This document shows positions 9,012 through 16,094 of a stretch of DNA of 28,582 nucleotides, in pieces. The notes under the pieces are model-generated. The model was given only the letters and a program-made list of their open reading frames with translations. It did no database searches and was not told where the DNA came from. Position 1 is the stretch's first letter. Each line of letters begins with the position of its first letter. The position numbers and the translations under genes are program-made. Source of the stretch: Desulfurococcales archaeon (GTDB lineage Archaea; Thermoproteota; Thermoprotei_A; Sulfolobales; NBVN01). The stretch spans positions 12,654 through 41,235 of the forward strand of contig JAGDWE010000032.1 in assembly GCA_023255965.1 (NCBI GenBank), given 5' to 3'.

Positions 9012-9608
9012 ATGTCTAGGCAAGCAGTTACATTAACTGCGCCAGTTCAAGTGAGGTTATTTGGTAAGTGGTCTTATGAAGGGGTAGTCATTAGGGATCC
9101 AAGCCTTAAGAAGTACATATCACTTAAGCCAGTATACCTACCGCATACTGGGGGGCGTCATGAGCATAGGAGGTTCGGTAAGTCGGAGGTACCTATAGTG
9201 GAGAGGTTAATTAATAAGTTAATGAGGCCTGGAAGAAACACTGGTAAGAAGCATCTGGCATATAACATAGTTAAGAGGGCGTTTGAGCTAATTCACCTAA
9301 GGACCGGTGAGAACCCCATTCAGGTGCTTATCAGGGCCATAGAAAACTCAGCACCTCGAGAGGAGACTACGAGGATAATGTATGGAGGCATAATATACCA
9401 TGTGGCAGTGGATGTATCACCTCAAAGAAGGGTAGATATAGCATTAAAGAACATAGTTGACGGTGCCCGTCTAGCATCATTCAGAAACCAGAAATCAATT
9501 GAAGAATGTTTAGCTGATGAGCTAATAGCAGCATCAAGTAATGACCCTAAGAGCTATGCAATAGCTCGGAAGGAGGAGACGGAGAGGATAGCATTAAGCT
9601 CTAGGTAA
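9012..9608 (+). CDS. rps7: Small-subunit ribosomal protein S7
   Basis: 198 aa, typical of archaeal S7, which nucleates assembly of the 30S head and contacts the P/E-site tRNAs. Diagnostic stretches are VPIVERLINKLMRPGRNTGK (residues ~57-76), then ENSAPREETTR and VDVSPQRRVDIALKNI. A purine-rich GTAAGGTAGG precedes ATG 9012. In many crenarchaea the genes for EF-1A and S10 come next; here the following gene is an unrelated AbrB-type regulator, so the ancestral string is broken after S7. Confidence 0.95.
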   Translation: MSRQAVTLTAPVQVRLFGKWSYEGVVIRDPSLKKYISLKPVYLPHTGGRHEHRRFGKSEVPIVERLINKLMRPGRNTGKKHLAYNIVKRAFELIHLRTGENPIQVLIRAIENSAPREETTRIMYGGIIYHVAVDVSPQRRVDIALKNIVDGARLASFRNQKSIEECLADELIAASSNDPKSYAIARKEETERIALSSR

Positions 9609-9703
9609 AATGCATCGCCGTAATCCTATTAATGAAATCGCTAGAGCTGCGACGTGATTATAAGTTACGGTAGGTGTGAAACGCGGCTAACTGGATTTGA
9701 AGA

Positions 9704-9729
9704 AAGCATTTATGTGGTTAATGCTAGTA
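9704..9729 (+). promoter_or_regulatory. promoter region with short inverted repeat before the AbrB-type gene
   Basis: AAGCATTTATG supplies a TATA-like box about 35 bp before ATG 9745. The box lies inside a short palindrome, GCATT...AATGC (about 9707-9725), which could be an operator for autoregulation by the AbrB-type product. The match is short and unproven. Confidence 0.35.
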
Positions 9730-9744
9730 TATTAGGAGTAGTTG

Positions 9745-10137
9745 ATGGGCGAGTTAAGATTCATAGTTAAGATGGATGGTAAGGGTAGGGTTACTATCCC
9801 TCAAGTAATTAGGGAGCATTTAGGCATATATCCGGGGGCTTACTTCGAATTGGTGGTAAATGGTGGTACAAGGAATATAGTGCTGAAGCCCATGATTAAG
9901 AACTTGATTGAGGGGTTATTAGTTGAGGTCGTGGTTAGGGTTAAGGAGGTTAATGATTTAACCACCTTAATTATTAGATGCCTTAATGAGGGATACGAGG
10001 TAATAAGGCTTAACTGCATCCATGACGAAGCATATGAATGCACTTTAAATTTACACACGGTCGATGAGGAGGGGCTCAATAAATTAAGGCATCTGCTAGC
10101 TGGGTGCGAGCTAGTCAATATGAGGTCCATCACATAA
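9745..10137 (+). CDS. AbrB/SpoVT-type DNA-binding protein with ACT-like C-terminal domain
   Basis: 130 aa. ATG 9745 is chosen over the TTG three bases earlier. The N-terminal ~48 residues form a swapped-hairpin AbrB/SpoVT domain (FIVKMDGKGRVTIPQVIRE, then LGIYPGAYFELVV), as in VapB-type antitoxins and archaeal transcription regulators. The remaining ~75 residues alternate predicted strand-helix-strand-strand-helix-strand (EVVVRVKEVNDLTTLIIRCL, GYEVIRLNCI, ECTLNLHTVDEEGLNKLRHL), a pattern resembling ACT-type ligand-sensing domains; this is fold-level inference only. No PIN-domain toxin gene is adjacent, so a lone regulator is more likely than a toxin-antitoxin pair. It is transcribed toward the Nramp-like gene, which has its own promoter. 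Confidence 0.75.
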   Translation: MGELRFIVKMDGKGRVTIPQVIREHLGIYPGAYFELVVNGGTRNIVLKPMIKNLIEGLLVEVVVRVKEVNDLTTLIIRCLNEGYEVIRLNCIHDEAYECTLNLHTVDEEGLNKLRHLLAGCELVNMRSIT

Positions 10138-10168
10138 GCCATTAATCTAACATATAAGCGTGTGATGA

Positions 10169-10181
10169 AGATTTATAAAGG
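10169..10181 (+). promoter_or_regulatory. TATA box of the Nramp-related gene
   Basis: AGATTTATAAAGG is a strong crenarchaeal-type TATA element centred ~37 bp before ATG 10212, giving a leader of about 10 nt. Confidence 0.6.
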
Positions 10182-10211
10182 GCTGGCCTAGAAGATAAGT
10201 ATGGTATTGTT

Positions 10212-11672
10212 ATGTCCGCCGAATTTGATTATAAGAAGTACCTTGACTCGATTCCAGAACCGCCACGATTTACCGCTAAGTGGATATGGACAGTAGCTGG
10301 TCCGGGAGCAATATTAGCCTCATTAACTATAGGTAGTGGGGAATTGGTCTGGACGCCCAGGGCTGCTGTTGCATTCGGTTATGTTATGGTTTGGGCATTC
10401 CTATATGGAGTTTGGATTAAGGGTATTATCCAGTGGTTGGCTAATAGGTGGCACACGCTTACAGGTATACCTACATCGATAGCAGTAGGGAAGGTTATCG
10501 GTAGGTGGTTTAATGTGTTTATGGCCGCGACGATCCTAGCCGTCATGCCTATGTGGTGGACCATTTTAAGCTCATTAAGTGCCCAGGTAATTTGGGTAGC
10601 TACTGGCAGGTCTGCGCCACTAATTTACTTCTGGGTACCCGTAGTTGTAGCCACTACGTTACTAGCAATATTTGCTGCTAGGCTAGGCAGGGCGTATAAG
10701 GCGTTGGAGAAGATAAGCTTGGCAGTTCTATGGACTATGTTTCTAGGCTTCTGGGCAGCGGTTTTGCTGGCGACAAGGCCTGACTGGGGCGCATTCTTCG
10801 GCAACCTCTTAATACCTAGGCCTATACCACCTTACGAGGACTGGATAAAGACCGCGGCGCCAGATATCTGGTCTTTAACGCCACTTATGTTATTAGGTAC
10901 CGCCTTAGGTTCTTTAGGAGGAGGCATTCAGGACTACGTAGGCTATCAGGCGATGTTGAAGGAGAAGGGTTGGGGGTTCCTTCAATACTCTGATGAGATG
11001 GTTAAGAAGGTTCATGAGAAGGGCTTAGCTAAACTTCAAATACCTGATGACCCGCAGTCTCATGGGAAGCTTAAGGGCTGGTTAATGCCTGCCGCCTTCG
11101 ACTGCAGTCTATCATTCTTCATGGTGTTCATCACCACTGTTCCAGCAGTAATACTCAGTATTGAGGTTCTAAGACCGAGGCATCTAGCACCGTCAGGGCT
11201 TAAACTAGCTGAGGCTCAGGTAGCTTGGCTTACTGCGACGTTAGGTCCTTGGGCGGGAATCATATGGTGGTTGGGATCCTTCTTCGCGTTCTGGGGTACT
11301 TATTACGGGTTGCATGAGGTATACACGTGGACGATCTACGACATGTTGAGGGGCACATTTAAACGTCTTGCAGATCTGACACCTAACAAGGTCAGGCTAT
11401 ACCTATGGCCATACTTAATAATTCTGGGGTCCATATTCTTCCTAACAAACTTCTCACTACCAATATTATCGGCGTTCGCATCAGCGGCAACGCACTTATT
11501 CGCGCTGGCATTATGGGGCATAGCTCTACTATACCTAAATCTTAAGTACCTACCAAAGGCCTATAGGCCTCATATAATCATAGTAATACTAGCAATAGTA
11601 GGGATATGCGTGTACCTGCCATACGGGTTAATCCAGCTAATCCAGGTATTTGTACCAACATTCACGATATAG
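10212..11672 (+). CDS. Nramp-related integral membrane transporter lacking the DPGN motif
   Basis: 486 aa with about 11 hydrophobic segments, for example VAGPGAILASLTIGSGELVW, VFMAATILAVMPMWW, VVVATTLLAIFAA, IILGSIFFLTNFSL and HIIIVILAIVGICVYL. The start of TM1 (AGPGAILASLTIGSGEL) and the later GGGIQDYVGYQ fit the Nramp (SLC11) fold. However, the metal-binding Asp-Pro-Gly-Asn of TM1 is replaced by GPGA, and no Met-Pro-His motif is seen in the TM6 region. It therefore belongs to an Nramp-related branch whose substrate may not be Mn2+/Fe2+. A charged cytoplasmic loop lies near residues 250-290 (EMVKKVHEKGLAKLQIPDD). It stands alone with its own promoter and a T-rich sequence after the stop. Confidence 0.8.
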   Translation: MSAEFDYKKYLDSIPEPPRFTAKWIWTVAGPGAILASLTIGSGELVWTPRAAVAFGYVMVWAFLYGVWIKGIIQWLANRWHTLTGIPTSIAVGKVIGRWFNVFMAATILAVMPMWWTILSSLSAQVIWVATGRSAPLIYFWVPVVVATTLLAIFAARLGRAYKALEKISLAVLWTMFLGFWAAVLLATRPDWGAFFGNLLIPRPIPPYEDWIKTAAPDIWSLTPLMLLGTALGSLGGGIQDYVGYQAMLKEKGWGFLQYSDEMVKKVHEKGLAKLQIPDDPQSHGKLKGWLMPAAFDCSLSFFMVFITTVPAVILSIEVLRPRHLAPSGLKLAEAQVAWLTATLGPWAGIIWWLGSFFAFWGTYYGLHEVYTWTIYDMLRGTFKRLADLTPNKVRLYLWPYLIILGSIFFLTNFSLPILSAFASAATHLFALALWGIALLYLNLKYLPKAYRPHIIIVILAIVGICVYLPYGLIQLIQVFVPTFTI

Positions 11673-11704
11673 AGAGTAAACGGTATAGGGGATAAAGCAC
11701 AACA

Positions 11705-11720
11705 CTTATTTTTTAATTTA
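11705..11720 (+). terminator. T-rich probable terminator after the Nramp-related gene
   Basis: CTTATTTTTTAATTT begins about 33 bp after the stop codon. Runs of T suffice for termination by archaeal RNA polymerase. No hairpin is visible. Confidence 0.4.
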
Positions 11721-11857
11721 ACTTAACGTCTAGTTCGCCTGATGATATCAAAGATTCCTTCAACCGATTTACTTGGAATAAAACTTTATGCGATTCGAAT
11801 CGACGCTTTCATCCCCCTTAAGGTCGTCAGGTAGCATTTACAGGGGGAAGGAACCAA

Positions 11858-11887
11858 CTCCTCCCCGCCCTAAAGGTCGAGGCTTTC
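11858..11887 (-). repeat. right-end hairpin of a TnpB element; one arm of a perfect 30-bp inverted repeat
   Basis: On the minus strand this reads GAAAGCCTCGACC then TTTAGGGCGGGGAGGAG. It lies 90 bp past the stop of the decayed tnpB on the same strand, where the omega-RNA scaffold and right end of an IS200/IS605-type element are expected. The identical 30 bases occur in the opposite orientation at 13163-13192. Confidence 0.6.
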
Positions 11888-11976
11888 GGTCGTAAATGAA
11901 GGGATGAGGAAGAATGATTAGAAGCACTCATAGGCGGCTACAAGTACCCGTCCGCATTTCTCCTCCCATGATAGTT

Positions 11977-12690
11977 TTAGATAGTCTTCAATACTCTTAA
12001 TTCCATGGAAGGAGTTAGCCCTCGGTGCGGGCTCACCAGCTTCACCCACACATCATGGGGCCCTGTCGAGCCCGGCGCCACAGTACCCCACCTGAGGAAG
12101 GATACTTCGGTTCTATGTTCACGGCTACAACGACGTCTCTCTAGGAGCCTGCTGCTAATATAGGCGATTCTTAAGGTAACATTCTTCACACTAATTCTCT
12201 TAAGCCTCCTTCGCCGTAATGCGGGTCGCGAGGAGCCTGAAGCCACTTATCCTAGAACCCGTGGGCGGGTCTATGCTTGAGGAATACGCTTAGAACCTCT
12301 ACTACATACAAGGACTTCTCGCCCAGAACCCTAACTAGCGTTGCAACGCCCCACTAGTGTATCCTGTGCCTAAGGTTGCTTTCCTTAGCCTCACTAGCAA
12401 GCTTCTTCTTGCCTCTGTAGACGTTTCCGACAACTGCGACTGTGCTGTGCGTCAACTCCTCGATAAACTTGGCGGCCTTGTAGATAACGTCCTCCCCGCG
12501 GGCCTTCTAAGAGGATTTTCACGCTCCTATCCCTAGTCAACTCACTCTCGGCCATCCTCGCACCCCTCTTAGAGTACGCCATCACAATCCTACCTAGGTT
12601 CATCTCAACCCCGTGGACCTCACTAAGCCTACCCTCCTTAAACAACGCCACAATCGCATCGTCCTCGTCGACGTCTACGGGGGTTTAGGT
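11977..12690 (-). pseudogene. tnpB: tnpB (IS200/IS605 OrfB-type) remnant, frameshifted and N-terminally incomplete
   Basis: The minus strand can be read in pieces. From ~12660: DAIVALFKEGRLSEVHGVE, then MNLGRIVMAYSKRGARM. After a frameshift near 12495: EDVIYKAAKFIEELTHSTVA, then VVGNVYRGKKKLASEAKE. An in-frame TAG follows RHRIH where Gln would be expected. After another frameshift: LLER/DVVVAVNI (RuvC-III-like). Back in the first frame it ends STGPHDVWVKLVSPHRG...LRVLKTI and TAA. The order matches the C-terminal half of TnpB nucleases. The N-terminal half is missing, and the positions of RuvC-I Asp and RuvC-II Glu read as VHGVE and VVGNV, so activity is not expected. GC content is higher than in neighbouring genes. 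Confidence 0.7.
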
Positions 12691-12772
12691 TTAATGGAGT
12701 TTTATAGTGATATGTCATCCCATCACCTTCCTTCCCCACATTCCACTCGGGTTTTCATCTGGCTTAGGGAGC

Positions 12773-12940
12773 TTAGGCGGCCCAGAGCGCTACATCCACT
12801 GCATACTCAACCCCACCTGCGTTGAGGGCATTTACGGCCTTCGCCCCATAGCCTGGGGAATTACGGCAGCCATCACAGACCCATAGAAGTCCAAAACAGC
12901 TTCATGAGGCGACCACGTTGCCAGGCTTATGCGACACTTC
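12773..12940 (-). pseudogene. unidentified gene remnant with CxxC and a clean C-terminus
   Basis: On the minus strand, 42 codons run open from 12901 to a TAA at 12773-12775. They include WVCDGCRNSPGYGAKAV, then NALNAGGVEYAVDVALW. Two stops interrupt the same frame further upstream, and the neighbouring frame reads HEAVLDFYGSVMAAVIPQA over 12850-12910. This looks like one coding sequence broken by a frameshift. The codon pattern and Ala/Val-rich content look protein-like, but no family is recognised. It may be part of the mobile element or of a gene it disrupted. Confidence 0.3.
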
Positions 12941-13025
12941 AATCCCCTTTTTGAAAGAGGAGTAGTATAGTCATCAATAAATCGCTTGGAGTCCACCCAA
13001 ATTTCAATAGTTAAATCGAAAGTAG

Positions 13026-13109
13026 CGCCGGGGGCGGGATTCGAACCCGCGCGGGCGAGAGCCCACTGGCTCTCAAGGCCAGCCCCTTAGACCGCTCGGG
13101 CACCCCGGC
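13026..13109 (-). tRNA. tRNA-Ser(TGA)
   Basis: An 84-nt class II tRNA on the minus strand. The acceptor stem is GCCGGGG/CCCCGGC with discriminator G, as expected for serine. The anticodon stem CTGGC/GCCAG encloses the loop CTTGAGA, placing TGA at 34-36 (reads UCA and related codons). A long variable arm (TGGGCTCTCGCCC) and a T-arm GCGGGTTCGAATCCCGC follow. CCA is not encoded and no intron is present. It lies between the decayed tnpB and the second copy of its terminal hairpin. Confidence 0.96.
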
Positions 13110-13141
13110 AGCTCTGCCTAATTATTACTTAAGTCTATGTG

Positions 13142-13150
13142 GTTATAAGT
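13142..13150 (-). promoter_or_regulatory. TATA box of tRNA-Ser
   Basis: Minus-strand ACTTATAACC is centred ~37 bp upstream of the tRNA 5' end, allowing transcription to start about 10 nt before the mature end. Confidence 0.5.
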
Positions 13151-13162
13151 ATTGTTAAAACT

Positions 13163-13197
13163 GAAAGCCTCGACCTTTAGGGCGGGGAGGAGGTCAG
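13163..13197 (+). repeat. TnpB-type terminal hairpin; second arm of the perfect 30-bp inverted repeat
   Basis: Bases 13163-13192 are the exact reverse complement of 11858-11887. The following GTCA also matches the copy at 120-152. No tnpB fragment is joined to this copy on its 5' side (the tRNA-Ser promoter is there), so it is a solo end or was left by another insertion. Confidence 0.6.
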
Positions 13198-13438
13198 CTC
13201 TAGCTTTTGCTTGAGAGCAGCCTTTAATTCATATTATTTCCAATGTTCATCACGGTTCCCTAAGAATTTCGAAATCGCGGAAACCTGAGGTTCTTAAGGT
13301 TTATAAGTTTCGTTGAAGGAGTGATATGGGCTGGATGCATAGCATTAGCATAACCAGGAGCCATAGCAACAGTTTATGGAAACAGTTCTTGTTTCAGGTT
13401 TAAAATCACGTTATGTATTTAATTTGTAGTAGGGGTGT
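13198..13438 (+). promoter_or_regulatory. cdc48 upstream region with two TATA-like boxes
   Basis: GGTTTATAAGTTT at 13299-13311 is an excellent TATA box but lies ~135 bp before the GTG of cdc48. A second candidate, GGTTTAAAATC (13398-13408), is ~35 bp before it. The first could drive a long-leader transcript or a small RNA starting near 13330. The 25-codon frame at 13326-13403 (MGWMHSISITRSHSN...) lacks any recognisable feature. No other gene is seen in the 329 bp between tRNA-Ser and cdc48. Confidence 0.4.
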
Positions 13439-15673
13439 GTGGTTATTACATCAGGTGATGGAAGCCCTGATAAACAGGTGATGCCTCAGCAGAAGGTTAA
13501 GAGAGAGGTAGTGCTTAGGGTCGCTGAGGCTAAGCAGAGGGATGCCGCTAGGGGGAAGGTTAGAGTGGATCTAAGCATTATGAAGGAATTAGAGGTAGAG
13601 GCCGGTGACGTAGTTGAGATCGTTGGTAGAAGATCTACGGTGGCTGTTGTATGGCCTAGTTATCCTGAGGATGAGGGTAAGGGAATTATAAGGATGGATG
13701 GCATAATAAGGAGGAATGCAGGTGTAAGCATAGGTGATAAAGTGGTTATTAGGAAGGCTGACGTTAGGGATGCATCGCTGGTGAAATTAGCTATAGCCTC
13801 AAATACTTACTCTGTGGCTGTGGATAACAACTTCACTAACTATGTGCTGAAGAAGTTGATTGATTATCCGTTAGTGGAGGGCGATAGCGTTTTAATACCA
13901 ATACTTGGACAATCAATACCCTTCTCAGTAATTCAGACTAAGCCTTCAGGGCCAGTGGTAATTAGGGAGAGCACTAAGTTAATAATAGTTGATAAACCGG
14001 CTGAATTCGCTAAAGTACCTAAAGTTACATATGAAGACATAGGCGGGATGAGGAACGTTATAGAGAGGGTGCGTGAGTTAGTTGAATTACCACTTAAGTA
14101 CCCAGAATTATTTAGGAAGCTAGGCATAGAGCCTCCTAAGGGAGTCCTGCTCTACGGTCCTCCCGGCTGCGGTAAGACGTTACTAGCTAAGGCTGTGGCT
14201 AATGAAATAGATGCCTACTTCATAGCTATTAACGGTCCTGAAATCATGAGTAAGTTCTACGGTGAGAGCGAGGCCAGGTTGAGGGAGATATTTGAGGAGG
14301 CTAAGAAACACTCACCTTCAGTCATATTCATCGATGAGATAGACGCTATAGCTCCTAGGAGGGATGAAGTTATCGGTGAGGTTGAGAGGAGGGTTGTAGC
14401 TCAGCTACTGGCGTTAATGGATGGACTTGAGAGTAGGGGTGAGGTAGTAGTTATAGGTGCTACTAATAGACCCCACGCGATAGATCCAGCCCTAAGGAGG
14501 CCTGGTAGATTCGATAGGGAGATTGAAATACCGTTACCAGATAAGCAAGGCAGGCTTGAGATACTTCAAATACATACTAGGAACATGCCTTTAGCCGAGG
14601 ACGTAGATCTGGCTAAGGTGGCGGAGATGACGCATGGATATACAGGAGCTGATTTAGCAGCTCTGGCTAAGGAGGCAGCCCTTAACGCATTAAGAAGGTA
14701 TTTACCTAAGATAGACCTATCTAGGAATGAGATACCCACGGAACTCCTTGACTCTATGGAGGTGCGTATGGAGGACTTCATAAGCGCGCTAAATGAGATA
14801 GTACCTAGCGGCCTTAGGGAGATATACATCGAGGTTCCTGAGGTTAGGTGGTCTGATATAGGTGGCTTGGATGACGTTAAGCAGCAGTTAAAGGAAGTAG
14901 TTGAATGGCCACTCAAGTACCCAGAGAGTTATGCGAGGTTAGGCATAGAGCCTCCTAAGGGAGTCCTGCTCTACGGTCCTCCCGGCTGCGGTAAGACGTT
15001 ACTAGCTAAGGCTGTGGCTACTGAGTCCGGCGCTAACTTCATAGCCATTAAGGGCCCTGAAATACTTAGCAAGTGGGTTGGTGAGTCGGAGAGAGCGATA
15101 AGGGAAATATTTAGGAAGGCCAGGATATATGCACCTTCAGTAGTATTCTTCGATGAGATAGATGCTATAGCTCCCATTAGGGGATTATATGATGACACAC
15201 ATGTTACCGAAAGGGTAGTAAGTCAGATACTTACCGAGTTAGATAGCATTGAGAAGTTAAGGAATGTGGTTGTTATTGCAGCCACTAATAGACCTGATTT
15301 AATAGATCCTGCTTTACTCAGGCCCGGCAGGTTTGATAGGATCATCTACGTACCCCCGCCAGATAGGAGGGCTAGGTTGGATATCCTTAGGGTGCATACG
15401 AGGAAGGTTCCCTTAGCAGGTGATGTAGATTTAGAGAAGATAGCTGAGTTAACTGAGGGGTACTCAGGAGCAGATCTAGAAGCACTAGTGAGGGAAGCAG
15501 CTCTATTAGCACTGAGGGAGGACATAAACGCAACAGTAGTATCTTTAAGGCACTTCACTATGGCGTTAAGTAATATAAAGCCCTCACTTACTCAGCAATT
15601 AATTAAATTCTACGAGGATTGGATTACTAAGATGAGGCAGAGACTTCCAAGACATCATATAGCTCCCATATAA
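13439..15673 (+). CDS. cdc48: Cdc48/VAT-type AAA+ ATPase (p97-like unfoldase)
   Basis: 744 aa in the order double-psi barrel N-domain (residues ~20-115), Cdc48_2-like subdomain (~120-185), AAA D1 and AAA D2. Walker A is GPPGCGKT at 240-247 and again at 513-520. Walker B is FIDEIDAIAPRR (D1) and FFDEIDAIAPIR (D2). Arginine-finger regions read ATNRPHAIDPALRRPGRFDR and ATNRPDLIDPALLRPGRFDR. It is a hexameric unfoldase that feeds substrates to the proteasome and remodels complexes. The GTG at 13439 is the likely start; Met-15 (MPQQKVKREV) is an alternative. An 81-bp segment around the two Walker A motifs is identical at DNA level, suggesting intragenic conversion. Confidence 0.96.
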   Translation: MVITSGDGSPDKQVMPQQKVKREVVLRVAEAKQRDAARGKVRVDLSIMKELEVEAGDVVEIVGRRSTVAVVWPSYPEDEGKGIIRMDGIIRRNAGVSIGDKVVIRKADVRDASLVKLAIASNTYSVAVDNNFTNYVLKKLIDYPLVEGDSVLIPILGQSIPFSVIQTKPSGPVVIRESTKLIIVDKPAEFAKVPKVTYEDIGGMRNVIERVRELVELPLKYPELFRKLGIEPPKGVLLYGPPGCGKTLLAKAVANEIDAYFIAINGPEIMSKFYGESEARLREIFEEAKKHSPSVIFIDEIDAIAPRRDEVIGEVERRVVAQLLALMDGLESRGEVVVIGATNRPHAIDPALRRPGRFDREIEIPLPDKQGRLEILQIHTRNMPLAEDVDLAKVAEMTHGYTGADLAALAKEAALNALRRYLPKIDLSRNEIPTELLDSMEVRMEDFISALNEIVPSGLREIYIEVPEVRWSDIGGLDDVKQQLKEVVEWPLKYPESYARLGIEPPKGVLLYGPPGCGKTLLAKAVATESGANFIAIKGPEILSKWVGESERAIREIFRKARIYAPSVVFFDEIDAIAPIRGLYDDTHVTERVVSQILTELDSIEKLRNVVVIAATNRPDLIDPALLRPGRFDRIIYVPPPDRRARLDILRVHTRKVPLAGDVDLEKIAELTEGYSGADLEALVREAALLALREDINATVVSLRHFTMALSNIKPSLTQQLIKFYEDWITKMRQRLPRHHIAPI
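14121..14201 (+). repeat. 81-bp perfect direct repeat, copy 1 (D1 Walker A region of cdc48)
   Basis: Starts TAGGCATAGAGCCTCC and ends AAGGCTGTGGCTA. It is base-for-base identical to 14940-15020, in the same reading frame (offset 819 nt). Divergence resumes immediately on both sides. Confidence 0.95.
14940..15020 (+). repeat. 81-bp perfect direct repeat, copy 2 (D2 Walker A region of cdc48)
   Basis: Second copy of the 81-bp repeat. It encodes LGIEPPKGVLLYGPPGCGKT and the following seven residues with the same synonymous codons as copy 1. Confidence 0.95.
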
Positions 15674-15703
15674 CTTACTTCAATGCATTAAAACTAATAT
15701 AGA

Positions 15704-15715
15704 AGATTTATAATA
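15704..15715 (+). promoter_or_regulatory. TATA box upstream of the winged-helix-like gene
   Basis: AGATTTATAATA lies ~75 bp before ATG 15785. It would give a leader of about 45 nt carrying the ribosome-binding sequence AGGTGATGAT just before the ATG. Confidence 0.45.
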
Positions 15716-15784
15716 TTGCTACACAAATAGGAGTTGGTTGATTTACTCTAACTGTAATGCATTTAGCTAAGGTTAGGTGATGAT

Positions 15785-16018
15785 ATGAGTCTACGTAGTC
15801 CGCCATTGTCCCTAATAGTTGGAGAGGTACTGGAGGCGTTGAATAATAATGGAGGTACCATGAAGGATAGAGATCTCTATGAGATCCTTAGAAGGAGGTA
15901 CGATATGACTTACTCGGATTTCCTTAAGTATTTAATGATATTAGAGATTAGAGGGTTTGTAACGGTATCTATGCCGAAGGAGGATATCAGGGTAATCTCG
16001 ATAATTAAACGTAGATAG
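15785..16018 (+). CDS. Small winged-helix-like protein, function unknown
   Basis: 77 aa. Predicted helices SLIVGEVLEALNNNG, KDRDLYEILRRRYD and YSDFLKYLMILEIRGF are followed by the wing-like strands VTVSMPKEDIRVISIIKRR. This is the H1-H2-H3-wing layout of small archaeal winged helix-turn-helix proteins. AGGTGA lies close upstream of ATG 15785, which suits a transcript with a leader. It sits between cdc48 and a coiled-coil gene reading the same way. The role may be transcriptional or a protein-interaction wing; no family name can be given. The length and composition look real rather than a chance frame. Confidence 0.7.
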   Translation: MSLRSPPLSLIVGEVLEALNNNGGTMKDRDLYEILRRRYDMTYSDFLKYLMILEIRGFVTVSMPKEDIRVISIIKRR

Positions 16019-16053
16019 TAGCATTGTAACTCATGGACTGGGAAAGAATGGGA

Positions 16054-16066
16054 AAGTTAATAAAAT
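16054..16066 (+). promoter_or_regulatory. TATA-like box of the coiled-coil gene
   Basis: AAGTTAATAAAAT is centred ~35 bp before ATG 16095. Confidence 0.35.
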
Positions 16067-16094
16067 TCTACTCCATATTAATTGTTGAGGTAGG

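Larger units (their letters stand above)
11673..13025. other. gene-poor accessory strip (1.35 kb)
   Basis: Beyond the terminator, the right-end hairpin, the tnpB remnant and the small unidentified remnant, nothing intact is seen here. Short open frames on the plus strand (for example 12613-12825) and on the minus strand are fragments or shadows of the decayed element. The stretch 11721-11857 holds no recognised feature. Confidence 0.6.

Noticed and set aside
9745..10137. VapBC toxin-antitoxin pair
   Set aside because: The AbrB-type protein is longer than a VapB antitoxin and no PIN-domain gene is adjacent.
12613..12825. 70-codon open frame on the plus strand in the gene-poor strip
   Set aside because: Runs opposite to the tnpB remnant and the unidentified remnant; no protein-like pattern is seen.
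13194..13255. possible box C/D sRNA on the minus strand (GTGATGA ... CTGA)
   Set aside because: Box C- and D-like sequences are ~60 nt apart, but no clear D' and C' boxes or terminal stem are visible.
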